Positions 33,937 to 42,718 of a stretch of 64,000 nt of DNA are shown in pieces. The notes below the pieces were generated by a model. That model had not been told where the DNA came from and did no database searches. It was given only the letters and a program-made list of their open reading frames with translations. Source of the DNA: Gemmatimonadota bacterium (GTDB lineage: Bacteria > Gemmatimonadota > Gemmatimonadetes > Longimicrobiales > Gaopeijiaceae); assembly GCA_028874905.1 (NCBI GenBank), contig JAPPGZ010000079.1:1-64000 (forward strand), given 5' to 3'. Position 1 is the stretch's first letter. Each line of letters starts with the position of its first letter. Position numbers and translations under genes: made by a program.

Positions 33937-36377
33937 GATTCTCCCTCCTTGTCCACGGCGGACGACGGACGTGCCATCCGGAACGGGTCGCTGTTCACGA
34001 CGCCGAGGATGAACGAGGACATTCTGTAGTCGTTGGCTTCCGCATCGCGGGCGATGGCCCGGATCGTCGGCTGATCGAAGTACTCGGTTCTGCGGCCCAT
34101 CGCGTAGGCGAGAAGATGGGCGGTGAAGTTCCGGACCAGCGGGACTGGCCGTTTCATGAGGACGTCGACGAGGCCCGCAGGCGTGCTGATCTCGGTCCCG
34201 TCGTAGAAGGTCCCCCGCGTGTCGAGCGCGACGCCGTTTTCGCGAACCCGCAGCCGTCCGGTCACATCGTAGTTGTCCAGAGCGAGCCCGATCGGGTCCA
34301 TGAACCTGTGGCACGAATTGCAGGTGGGATTCGCCCGGTGGACCTCGAGCCGCTGGCGCGTGGTCAGGGGCCGCCCGTCGCGCGCGGACTCGGTGTCGTC
34401 AAAGGCGGGGATGTCGGGTGGCGGGGGAGGAGGCGGCGTGCCCATGAGGACTTCCATCACCCATTTGCCGCGCAGGACGGGCGACGTGCGCGCGGACATC
34501 GACGTCAGGAGCAGCACGCTACCGTGCCCCATCACGCCGCGGCGGCTGTTGTCCGGGTAGCTCATGCGGCGGAACCCGGCACCCGAGACCCCGGAAATCC
34601 CGTAGTGCGTGGCGAGGCGCTCGTTCACGAACGTGTAGTCCGCCGTGTAGAGTTCGAGAAGGCTCCGGTCCTCCCGAATGAGGTGGTCGAACAGGAGTTG
34701 CGTCTCCTGGACCAGGTCCTCGCGAAGCTGACCCGTGAAGTCCGGATAGAGATAGGGCTCGGGCTGGTTGTCCTCCGCGTCCTGAAGCCGCAGCCACTGC
34801 GAGGCGAAGCGGGTCGAGAGCGCCTCGGCCCGTGGGTCGGCAAGCATCCGGCGCACCTGCGACTCGAGGACCGCCGGATCCGAGAGCCGCTGCTCCGCCG
34901 CCAGCGTCAGCAGTTCGTCATCCGGGCTCGCCGCCCACAGGAAGAACGACAGGCGGGAGGCGAGGTCAATGTCCGCGATCCGGTAGCTTGCTCCGGGCTC
35001 GGCCCCGGGTGGCGCGTGTTCGAGTCGGAAAATGAAGGACGGACCGGCGAGGATCGCCTGAAGCGCGGTTCGAACGCCGACCTCGAAGCCCTGCTCGGCT
35101 GCCGCCTGGTCGTAGAACGCCATTGGGCCTGCGAGATCCTCGTCCGTCACCGGCCGCCGGTAGGCTTCGCGCGCGAGCCGTGCCACGATAGACTCGGCGC
35201 AAACGCGAGCCTCGCCGGGCCTTTCCGTCACGCCCGTACCGCTCCGTTCCGGATGGCAATGGAAGATCTTCCTCCGGCTCGGCGTCTCCGAAAGCCCCGC
35301 GCTGCGCTTGGGGCCCGTGATCATCAGCTCGCTCAGGTGGGGAAGCGCCGTGATTCCGTAGTTCGCCCACGCCTGAGAGTCCTCGCCCCCGACAAACGAC
35401 CAGCCGGGCGTCTTCAAACGGTCCTCGTACGGTCCCTCGATCGTGCGCACGAACGCCGCCGCGACCTGGCGCTGGCCCGCCCGCACGGAGATCGGTCGAG
35501 TGCGGATCGGCACCGTGGAGCGTCCCCCGTGTTCGAGACCGAGGAGCGCGACGCCCTCTCCGTCGATGGAGATATCGACATCCTGAAAGCCGGTCCCCTG
35601 ACCGAAGAGCGTCTCGATCGAGATCACGTACTCTCCGTCCACGGGGAAGTCGTGGGTCACGACCATTCCGCCGCGCGTCCCGTACGGCGTGCCCTCGATA
35701 CGGTCCCACGCATGTTGGGAGACGTCGATCGGGTTCGTATACTTGGCGGTCTTCGACAGGGCGTCCGGGTTGCCGACAGCGAGCCGGCTCACCTCGGTGG
35801 CGGCCCTCAGGTACGCCTCGAGGAGCGTGGTCGATAGACCCTGGGCGTCCGACATGTTGTCGAAGGCACCGAGATAGGTGTCGGCGGGCAGCCAGCGGCT
35901 CGCGTCGATTTCGAGATCGAGGAGGTCGCGGATCACGCGCTCGTATTCGGCCCGGTTCAGCCGCTGGAAGCGCCGCGAGCCGGGATTCCGGTCACGGGCC
36001 GCCTCCCGGTCGACTACGGCCTCGAGGGTCTCGACCAGGGCGCGCAGCGTGTCCGGCGGCGGCCGGCGCTGGCCCGGCGGGGGCATCATCCCGGCGCGCA
36101 GCTTCCGAATCATCTTCTCCGCCGTCGGTGCCCGCTCGTGCGCGCTCGCCACGTCGAACTCCTCCAGCGTGAGGTTCCCGCGCAGCAGGCGCTCGTTGTG
36201 ACAGCGAACACAGTAGCGCTGGACCACGCCGGTCAGGTTCGCTGCGTCGTCGACGGCCGCGACGCCGAACTCCGGGCCTTGAAAGGCGAGTGCCGAGCCG
36301 GACGCACGGTCCCCCGAGGGCAGCCCCGTGAGGGCGAACCACAACAACGCAACCGCAGTCGCACCCAGTGTTTTCAC
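33933..36377 (-). CDS. DUF1587/DUF1595/DUF1592/DUF1588/DUF1585 protein with two heme c motifs
   Basis: An 814-residue exported protein (signal peptide in the first about 32 residues). Residues 56-60 form CVRCH, a cytochrome-c heme site; a second, CNSCH, lies near residue 686 in the DUF1588 part (NPTCNSCHRFMDPIGLALDNYD). Domain order is heme/Planctomycete-cytochrome-like, DUF1587 (FQRLNRAEYERVIRDLL), DUF1595, DUF1592, DUF1588 and DUF1585. The family is thought to be redox enzymes or electron carriers of unknown substrate. It overlaps the DUF1552 gene. A 52-base gap separates it from the sugar-dehydrogenase gene upstream, likely in the same transcript. Confidence 0.92.
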   Translation of the reverse strand: MKTLGATAVALLWFALTGLPSGDRASGSALAFQGPEFGVAAVDDAANLTGVVQRYCVRCHNERLLRGNLTLEEFDVASAHERAPTAEKMIRKLRAGMMPPPGQRRPPPDTLRALVETLEAVVDREAARDRNPGSRRFQRLNRAEYERVIRDLLDLEIDASRWLPADTYLGAFDNMSDAQGLSTTLLEAYLRAATEVSRLAVGNPDALSKTAKYTNPIDVSQHAWDRIEGTPYGTRGGMVVTHDFPVDGEYVISIETLFGQGTGFQDVDISIDGEGVALLGLEHGGRSTVPIRTRPISVRAGQRQVAAAFVRTIEGPYEDRLKTPGWSFVGGEDSQAWANYGITALPHLSELMITGPKRSAGLSETPSRRKIFHCHPERSGTGVTERPGEARVCAESIVARLAREAYRRPVTDEDLAGPMAFYDQAAAEQGFEVGVRTALQAILAGPSFIFRLEHAPPGAEPGASYRIADIDLASRLSFFLWAASPDDELLTLAAEQRLSDPAVLESQVRRMLADPRAEALSTRFASQWLRLQDAEDNQPEPYLYPDFTGQLREDLVQETQLLFDHLIREDRSLLELYTADYTFVNERLATHYGISGVSGAGFRRMSYPDNSRRGVMGHGSVLLLTSMSARTSPVLRGKWVMEVLMGTPPPPPPPDIPAFDDTESARDGRPLTTRQRLEVHRANPTCNSCHRFMDPIGLALDNYDVTGRLRVRENGVALDTRGTFYDGTEISTPAGLVDVLMKRPVPLVRNFTAHLLAYAMGRRTEYFDQPTIRAIARDAEANDYRMSSFILGVVNSDPFRMARPSSAVDKEGES

Positions 36378-36429
36378 GCGCCCGTCCTTCGAGAACGACG
36401 GATGTCGGTAGTCAAGCCTCCAACATAGG

Positions 36430-37668
36430 CTATCGACGCCCGGCCGGCACGAGCCGCACGATGCCGGTCGCGGGACCGTCGATGTCCCGCGTCTCTCCGT
36501 CGATGGCGAGGTAGATGAAGCCGTCCGGTCCCTCCCGGACGTCGCGAATGCGACCGATCCCCTGCAGCAGAGTCTCCTCGTGCGTCACTTCGCGGCCCTC
36601 CAGCCGCAGCCGGGCGAGGCGCCGTCCGCTGAGGCCGCCGACAAGCATGTCTCCGCGCCACCCGGGGAACGCGTCGCCCGTGTAGAAGAGCATCCCGGAG
36701 ACGCCGATCGAGGGCACCCAGATGTGGGTCGGCGGCTCCATGCCGTCCAGGAGCGTACCCGGGTGGATGCGCGAACCCGTCCGGTAGTTGACGCCGTACC
36801 CAACGACAGGCCAGCCGTAGTTGCGGCCGGGTTCGATCAGGTTGAGTTCATCGCCGCCCTGCGGGCCGTGCTCGTTCTGCCACAGGTCACCCGTCTCTGG
36901 ATGCACCGCCATCCCCTGTGCGTTGCGGTGCCCCCACGTCCAGATCTCGGGGTGGATCCCCTCCCGCCCCACGAACGGGTTTTCCGGCGGGACACTGCCG
37001 TCGTCGCGGAGCCGGATGGTGCTGCCGTTGTGGTTCGACAGATCCTGGGCTGGATGCGCATCGAGTTGGCCCGCCGAAGGCCACTGTCGGTCGCCCAGCG
37101 TCATGAACAGGTAGCCGTCGTGGTCAAAGGCGAGGCGTCCGCCCCACATCGAGCTTCGGTCCGTTCCGTTCCCGAACGCGTCCGCATGGAAAAGCTCCTC
37201 GACATCCGTCAGCCGGTCGTTCTCGAACCGGCCCCGGGCGATGGCGATCGTGCCCAGCGAATCCGGCCCCGGCTTCACGTAGCTGAGATAGAGGAGCCGG
37301 TTCGTCTCGAACTCCGGATGAAGGATCGCGTCGCGCAATCCGGCCTGCTCGAAGCCGCTCATGGAACGAGCGCCGCGCCCGAGTGCCCGGATCGGCGGCA
37401 GACCCTCGACCGAATCAGGAAGGAGGCGCCCGTCGCGGACGATTCGAAGCCGGCCCGGCCGCTCCGTTACGAGCAGATCGCCTTCGGGGGTGAAGGCCAT
37501 CGCGAACGGACGCACCAGGCCATCGGCCACCGCTTCCACCCGGGCATCGTGAAGCGCGGTTCTGACGATGTCGCCGTCGTCACCTGCCCGGCCGTCCGAA
37601 CCGCCCGGAGCGCACCCGGTGACAGGGGCGAAGAGAACGAGGAATCCGAAGCAGCGTAGATGGTTCAT
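36430..37668 (-). CDS. PQQ-dependent sugar dehydrogenase family lipoprotein (Asd-like)
   Basis: A 412-residue six-bladed propeller of the soluble-glucose-dehydrogenase/aldose-sugar-dehydrogenase family (YliI-like). Signal with lipobox VTGC (Cys19); then FAMAFTPEGDLLVTERPGRL, GARSMSGFEQAGLRDAILHPEF (the family usually has G-x-GGLL here), the EIWTWGHRNAQG block with the general-base His region, and GGDELNLIEPGRNYGWP. It oxidises aldoses with PQQ in the periplasm; the normal electron acceptor could be the heme protein encoded next. The start at 37668 was chosen for the signal peptide. It is divergent from a methyltransferase gene. Confidence 0.9.
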   Translation of the reverse strand: MNHLRCFGFLVLFAPVTGCAPGGSDGRAGDDGDIVRTALHDARVEAVADGLVRPFAMAFTPEGDLLVTERPGRLRIVRDGRLLPDSVEGLPPIRALGRGARSMSGFEQAGLRDAILHPEFETNRLLYLSYVKPGPDSLGTIAIARGRFENDRLTDVEELFHADAFGNGTDRSSMWGGRLAFDHDGYLFMTLGDRQWPSAGQLDAHPAQDLSNHNGSTIRLRDDGSVPPENPFVGREGIHPEIWTWGHRNAQGMAVHPETGDLWQNEHGPQGGDELNLIEPGRNYGWPVVGYGVNYRTGSRIHPGTLLDGMEPPTHIWVPSIGVSGMLFYTGDAFPGWRGDMLVGGLSGRRLARLRLEGREVTHEETLLQGIGRIRDVREGPDGFIYLAIDGETRDIDGPATGIVRLVPAGRR

Positions 37669-37757
37669 CTGAGGTTTTTCGTCCGGGTTGCGTGCGATTG
37701 AGTAAGATAGCAACGCGCCGGATTCGCATTGCCACCCTTCCCGAAGGAGATCCGGAA

Positions 37758-38495
37758 GTGAACCGCTACGACGCGTATGATCCCTTTGCGCGTATCTACA
37801 ACCGGCACTGGGGCTTCTTCGCGACGAACGCGTACCCGATCCTCGACCAGCTGGTCTTGCGGAATCTTCCACCGGGGAGCGCCGTTCTGGATCTCTGCTG
37901 TGGCACCGGACAGCTTGCGGCCGAGCTCTCGCGGCAAGGATACCGCACGACGGGCCTGGACGGCTCGGAACAGATGATCGAGATCGCGAAGCAGAATGCT
38001 CCGGACGTGGAATTCGTCGTCCAGGACGCCCGGAACATCGCTTTGGCCCACAGGTTTTCTGCGGTTCTCTCGACCTTCGACAGCCTGAATCACGTGATGA
38101 GCCTAGAAGGCCTGGGACAGGTGTTTCGAAGCGTATTCGCCGTCCTGGAAGAGGGCGGCTATTTCGCGTTCGACCTCAACATGGAAGAAGGTTACCGGTC
38201 CAGATGGCGCGGCTCGTTCGGATATGTCGAGGAGAACCACGTCTGCGTGGTTCGATCTTCACATGATGCGGATGAGAAGATCGGAAGGCTCGATGTCACC
38301 CTGTTCGAGTTGAAGGGTTCAGCCTGGCGGCGGACCGATTTCCCTTTGATTCAACGCTGGTATGACGAGGGGGAAATCAGGGAGCGGCTGCGCACGGCCG
38401 GATTCGAGGAACTGCAGTCTCTCGATGGCAACGAACCCATCGTGGAGGGCGCGGTGCACGAGGGCAGGATGTTCTTCGTCGCGAGAAAGCCGTAG
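37758..38495 (+). CDS. Class I SAM-dependent methyltransferase
   Basis: A 245-residue cytoplasmic methyltransferase. Motif I is VLDLCCGTGQLAAEL near residues 39-53, the acidic motif II LDGSEQM follows, and ISTFDSLNHV matches the motif IV region of the Methyltransf_25/11 group. The GTG at 37758 is preferred because AAGGAGA lies seven bases before it; a GTG at 37692 lacks such a site. It is divergent from the sugar-dehydrogenase gene and converges on an amidohydrolase gene, the stops being 10 bases apart. Substrate unknown. Confidence 0.85.
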   Translation: MNRYDAYDPFARIYNRHWGFFATNAYPILDQLVLRNLPPGSAVLDLCCGTGQLAAELSRQGYRTTGLDGSEQMIEIAKQNAPDVEFVVQDARNIALAHRFSAVLSTFDSLNHVMSLEGLGQVFRSVFAVLEEGGYFAFDLNMEEGYRSRWRGSFGYVEENHVCVVRSSHDADEKIGRLDVTLFELKGSAWRRTDFPLIQRWYDEGEIRERLRTAGFEELQSLDGNEPIVEGAVHEGRMFFVARKP

Positions 38496-38505
38496 CACTT
38501 GCCCT

Positions 38506-39888
38506 TCAGTTGGCTGCCACCGATCCCACCGTCCTGAACCCGGGGTCGTCCAGCGCGCTGAACACGAGTTGTGAGCGGTCGAGGACGACGCCGCGCTGGA
38601 TCACGGCCAGGATGTCGCGGGTTGCCCTGATGTTCTCGGCCGGGTTGCCCCGCACCACGAGCAGGTCGGCGGCCATGCCGGGCGAAATCGCACCCCACTC
38701 GCCGTCCGCGTCCATGAGGCGCGCGGCGTGGTGGGTGGCGGCGGAAACCGCCTGAAGCGGCGTGAGGCCGGCCTCGACGAGCAGTTCCAGTTCGCGGTGG
38801 ATGCCTTCGCCCTGGAAGACGCCGGGGTAGGGCGCGTCCGTGCCGGCGACGAGCAGCACACCGGCGTCGCGCAGCCGCTTCACGTTGGCCATTGCGGTCA
38901 TGAGGCGCTCCTCGATGGCGGCCGCAAACTCGGCCTCCTCGTCCGACAGCGTCCGCGTGGCGTGCTCCCGGAGCGCGTCCAGGAACCGAGGGGGAGTGGT
39001 GGCCGCGATCAGCGCGTGGTCGAGAAACGCCAGGTCGCGCAACCGTCGCCGCGCGAACGACTCCAGCACGGCCAGCGTCGTGATCGTGGCCGTGCCGTGC
39101 TCCACCATGGCCGCGATTTCGTCGTCGCTCAGCGGACCGGAGGGCGCATGGGCACGCGCCAGGACACCCGCCTCGACTGCGGCCGCGTAGTCGCCGCGCG
39201 AGCCCAGGTCCACAATCACGGGCAGGTCGAAGTCGGCGCCCGCCTGCACCAGCGAATCAACCATCTCCGCGTCGAGGCCGGCGTAGCCCTTGAGCGCGTC
39301 CACCCCGGCCGCCGCCAGTTGAGTGGCGTGTCTCCGCATGGCCGAAGCCTCGAAGGTAAAGTACGTGATGGGCGGCCATATCGGCACGGGACCGTCTACG
39401 AGCGGTCCCGCCATATACACCCGCGGGCCGGGGAGGCGGCCCGCCTCGGTCTCGGCCTGGATCTGCTGGATGAACGGCAGCACGTTTCCCGCGTCGAAGA
39501 CGGTGGTGACGCCCGCGTACAGGAGCGCGTTCAGGTAGCGGCGATAGCCCAGCATCTCGGTGCTGACTCCGTCCCAGCCCCCCACCATGTGGACGTGCAT
39601 GTCGGCGAGGCCGGGCATGACCGTGCCGCCTGCTGCATCGATGATGGTGGCGCCGTCCGGAATGGCCACCTCGGTGGCGGGCCCCGCGGCGACGATCCGG
39701 TCGCCCTCGACGACAACCACGCCGCCCGGGACAGGCGCCCCGCCCATGCCGTCGATGATGGTCGCGTTGGTCACGGCCATCGCGCCGGGCGACTCCTGGT
39801 CGTCGGTGGACGGCGCGCAGGCCGCAGCGAGGACGGTGAGGGTGGCCGCGGCGAAGCGGCTCGGCATGGAGCGAGTCGGCGAGATCAT
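38506..39888 (-). CDS. Amidohydrolase-family lipoprotein
   Basis: A 460-residue amidohydrolase with lipoprotein signal ending at LAAAC (Cys24). The metal site is MHVHMVGG, the late block is GTDAPYPGVFQGEGIHRELE with the Asp ligand, and the end is the composite beta strand ADLLVVRGNP. It resembles the imidazolonepropionase/Xaa-Pro-dipeptidase-like amidohydrolases common in Gemmatimonadota. It follows its paralogue by 22 bases. Likely an extracytoplasmic dipeptidase or amide hydrolase; the substrate is not set by sequence. Confidence 0.87.
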   Translation of the reverse strand: MISPTRSMPSRFAAATLTVLAAACAPSTDDQESPGAMAVTNATIIDGMGGAPVPGGVVVVEGDRIVAAGPATEVAIPDGATIIDAAGGTVMPGLADMHVHMVGGWDGVSTEMLGYRRYLNALLYAGVTTVFDAGNVLPFIQQIQAETEAGRLPGPRVYMAGPLVDGPVPIWPPITYFTFEASAMRRHATQLAAAGVDALKGYAGLDAEMVDSLVQAGADFDLPVIVDLGSRGDYAAAVEAGVLARAHAPSGPLSDDEIAAMVEHGTATITTLAVLESFARRRLRDLAFLDHALIAATTPPRFLDALREHATRTLSDEEAEFAAAIEERLMTAMANVKRLRDAGVLLVAGTDAPYPGVFQGEGIHRELELLVEAGLTPLQAVSAATHHAARLMDADGEWGAISPGMAADLLVVRGNPAENIRATRDILAVIQRGVVLDRSQLVFSALDDPGFRTVGSVAAN

Positions 39889-39910
39889 CGTCCTGCGGCC
39901 TCCCTGGGGT

Positions 39911-41320
39911 TCATCCACGGCCTGCCAGCATGGCGTCCAAGGTGGCCCGGTCGAGCCACTCGCCCTGCCGCACCACCCCCACGATCCGGCGCGTGTTCCC
40001 GATGGCGGCAAGCGGATCGGCTTCCAGCAGCACCAGGTCGGCGGGACTCCCCTCCACGACCATGCCCGCCCCCCCGCCACGACCGAGGAAGCGGGCCGGG
40101 AGGACCGTGGCGCTCTGCAACGCCTCAAACGGGGACAGACCCGCACCCACCAGCTCCTCGAGCTCGCGATGAAGCGCGAAGCCCAGCGGCGGCGTGTCGG
40201 TTCCGGCCATCACCGGCGCGCCAACGCCCACCAGCGCGCGGATCAGGGAATCGGCCACCGCGAACCCGTCCATCGCCTCTTCGAAGTCGTCCGGGGTGAA
40301 GTTGCTCATCCACGGGATCGACATGCGCTCGGTGTAGAAGGCGCGCATGCCGGCGGTCATGTGGGACGCCTCTTCGGTGGCGAGATAGGCTTCGACCAGG
40401 CGATCCGGCTTCATGATCATGCGGACCGAGAGCGTCGGGACGCTCCACACGCCGGCGTCGCGGGTGCGTTCGGCGAGCGCCTGGATGCGTGACGGATCGC
40501 CCTGCGCCCATGCCAGCGTGCGGGATCGGAGGTCGGCCCCCGGCTGCTGCGGCGCGTCTTCCGGCACGAGGTGCCAGATGTACCCCCGCAGGTGCTCGAT
40601 GCTGGCTTGTCCCGCCGCGAGCGCTCCGTCGAGCCCTACTTCGAAGGGGACGTGCCCCGCCACCGGGATGCCCAGCGCGGCGGCCTCGGCGACGATCCCC
40701 CGGTAGGCCGTCGCGGGCACGTTGTTGTAGACCTTGATGAAGTCGTAGCCGGCGGCATGCTGCTCCCGCACCGCGCGGACGCCGTCGATGCTGTCGTGCA
40801 CGATCACGCGTCCAGCCGTGTCGATGACCGAGGCCAGTTCCGGCGGAGGCAGCCCTTCGATGATCGTCCCGGCTGTGTAGATGTCGGGCCCGGTGAGTTC
40901 GCCACGGGCGATCCGGTCGCGGAAGTCGAGCGTCGACGGCCCGCCCCAGAGGACCCGCACGCCCGTCACGCCCGTCGCAATGAAACGGCCGAGCGCCGAC
41001 GAATCCTGGAAGTGCACGTGCATGTCGTTGAGGCCCGGGATCAGGAAGCGGCCGCGGCCGTCGACACGCGTGGCTCCGTCGGGGACGTCGGCCTCGGCGG
41101 CCGGCCGAACCGCGAGCACGCGCCCATCGCCCACCAGCACGGTCATGTCGCTCAGCACCTGCTCGCCGTCCACGGGAATGACGGTGACGGACTCGATGGC
41201 GAGGGTGGCCGGAGCGGCCGGCGGGTTGGTCCGCGCGTCTTCGGGACCGCACGCGGCAACCGACAACACCGCCGCGGCGATGATCGGCCACACGACGGTG
41301 GCCACCCTGGAAACGACCAT
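39911..41320 (-). CDS. Amidohydrolase-family lipoprotein (paralogue)
   Basis: A 469-residue enzyme with the same architecture as the gene after it: lipoprotein signal with lipobox SVAAC, metal motif MHVHFQD, central IVHDSIDGVRAVREQHAAGYDFIKVY with the carboxylatable Lys (FIKVY), and GTDTPPLGFALHRELEELV. The two look like an old tandem duplication that has diverged widely. The ATG at 41320 starts the signal; ATGs at 41347 and 41383 would lengthen the N-terminus without adding conserved features. It is divergent from the ureohydrolase gene with 89 bases between. Confidence 0.87.
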   Translation of the reverse strand: MVVSRVATVVWPIIAAAVLSVAACGPEDARTNPPAAPATLAIESVTVIPVDGEQVLSDMTVLVGDGRVLAVRPAAEADVPDGATRVDGRGRFLIPGLNDMHVHFQDSSALGRFIATGVTGVRVLWGGPSTLDFRDRIARGELTGPDIYTAGTIIEGLPPPELASVIDTAGRVIVHDSIDGVRAVREQHAAGYDFIKVYNNVPATAYRGIVAEAAALGIPVAGHVPFEVGLDGALAAGQASIEHLRGYIWHLVPEDAPQQPGADLRSRTLAWAQGDPSRIQALAERTRDAGVWSVPTLSVRMIMKPDRLVEAYLATEEASHMTAGMRAFYTERMSIPWMSNFTPDDFEEAMDGFAVADSLIRALVGVGAPVMAGTDTPPLGFALHRELEELVGAGLSPFEALQSATVLPARFLGRGGGAGMVVEGSPADLVLLEADPLAAIGNTRRIVGVVRQGEWLDRATLDAMLAGRG

Positions 41321-41409
41321 TGCGAATCTCCCATCAATCGGAGCCATGGGAGCAACATGCCGTTCACCCAAGCTGGCGGGCAAACGGCGCGGGGCCTACA
41401 CTGTGCGGC

Positions 41410-42712
41410 ATGAGAGATCCGTCGTCCTCGTCACCGCTTCGCGCCGCCGCGCTGCTTGTCGCATTCGGCATGCTTGCGTGGGGCTGCGAGGCTCCGCCCC
41501 CGGGTTCCGGCGACGCCGAGGCAACCGGCGCCCAGACCGCGGACGCGGCTGAGGGGTCGGACTCCGCCCAGGCGGCGGAAGAGGCCGCGCAAGAGGAGGC
41601 GCAGGACTCGGCGCAGGAGGAGGTCCCCGACCCCGAGGCCGCGATCATCCGCCTCGACCCCAACGACCCGAACCTGGAAGTCTGGCGGGATCGCGACATC
41701 TCGAGCGATCCCCCGCGGGAACCCGGTCCCATCCGGGTGGGATCGGTCCTGACCTTCTTTGGCCTGCCCGTCGCGCGCACGATCGAGGACCTCGTCGCGG
41801 GCGAGGTCGAGGTGGCGTTCATGGGCGCGCCGGTCGACATGGGTGTCGGCTTCCGCGGGGCGGGCGAGGGACCGACCGCCTTCCGCGCCATGAGACGCAG
41901 CGTCGGCAGCATGGAGACGATGGTGCGCTGGCGAAGCGAGTTGACCGCGGTGGACTACGGCAACGCTCCGATCGACAATCTCAGCACGGAGCGCAGCATG
42001 CCGCCGATCCGCCGCATGGTCCGCGAGATTGCCGAGACCGGCGCGATTCCGGTGATCATCGGTGGGGACCACTCGATCGAGTTCGCCAACGTGGCCGGCC
42101 TGGCCGACGTATACGGCAAGGAGAACGTCGGCGTCATCCACTTCGACGCCCACTACGACGCCGGGGGCACCCGCAGCGGACACCTCATTTCGCACGCGCA
42201 GCCGGTGCGCCGCCTCGTGGACGAAGGCCACATCCTCGGCAGGAACTTCATCCAGGTGGGGCTCCGCGGCAGACTGGCCGGGCCCGGAGGGCTTCGAATG
42301 GATGCGCGAGAACGAGTTCCGGTACCACACGATGGCCGAGATCGACCGCGATGGCTGGACCACGGTCATGCAGCGCGTCCTGGACGAGGCCAACGACGGG
42401 CCCGAGTACCTGCACATCTCGTTCGACATCGACGTGATGGACCCGGCCTACACGTCGGGCACCGGCACGCCCGTGCCCGGAGGGCTCACCCCACGCGAGG
42501 TCTTCCCGATCGTTCGCGGTCTCTGCTCCGAGAACAACGTGGTCGGGTTCGACCTGGTCGAACTCAACCCCCTGGTCGATCCGGGCTACACGACCGCGCT
42601 CAACGCCAAGCAGGTCGTGGACGAATGCATGACGGGCATCGCGCTGCGCAAGCTGGGCCTTGGCAGCCGCGACTACCTGAGTCCGCTGACGAGGCGCGAC
42701 ACGCGCAGGTAG
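41410..42712 (+). pseudogene. Exported ureohydrolase (agmatinase/arginase family), frameshifted
   Basis: The frame from 41410 encodes an N-terminal signal (Cys26 may be a degenerate lipobox, AWGC), an acidic Gln/Ala/Glu-rich linker (about 30-75), then the ureohydrolase fold with Mn motifs GGDHSIEF and HFDAHYDAG. At about 42271-42275 the frame must shift by +1: upstream ends QVGLRG, downstream resumes WPGPEGFEWMREN in the next frame and includes SFDIDVMDPAYTSGTGTP and the C-terminus to 42712. Joined, it would be about 433 residues with all four metal motifs. It is either a new mutation, an assembly error, or frameshifted. The amidase gene follows by six bases. Confidence 0.85.
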
Positions 42713-42718
42713 GGAGAC

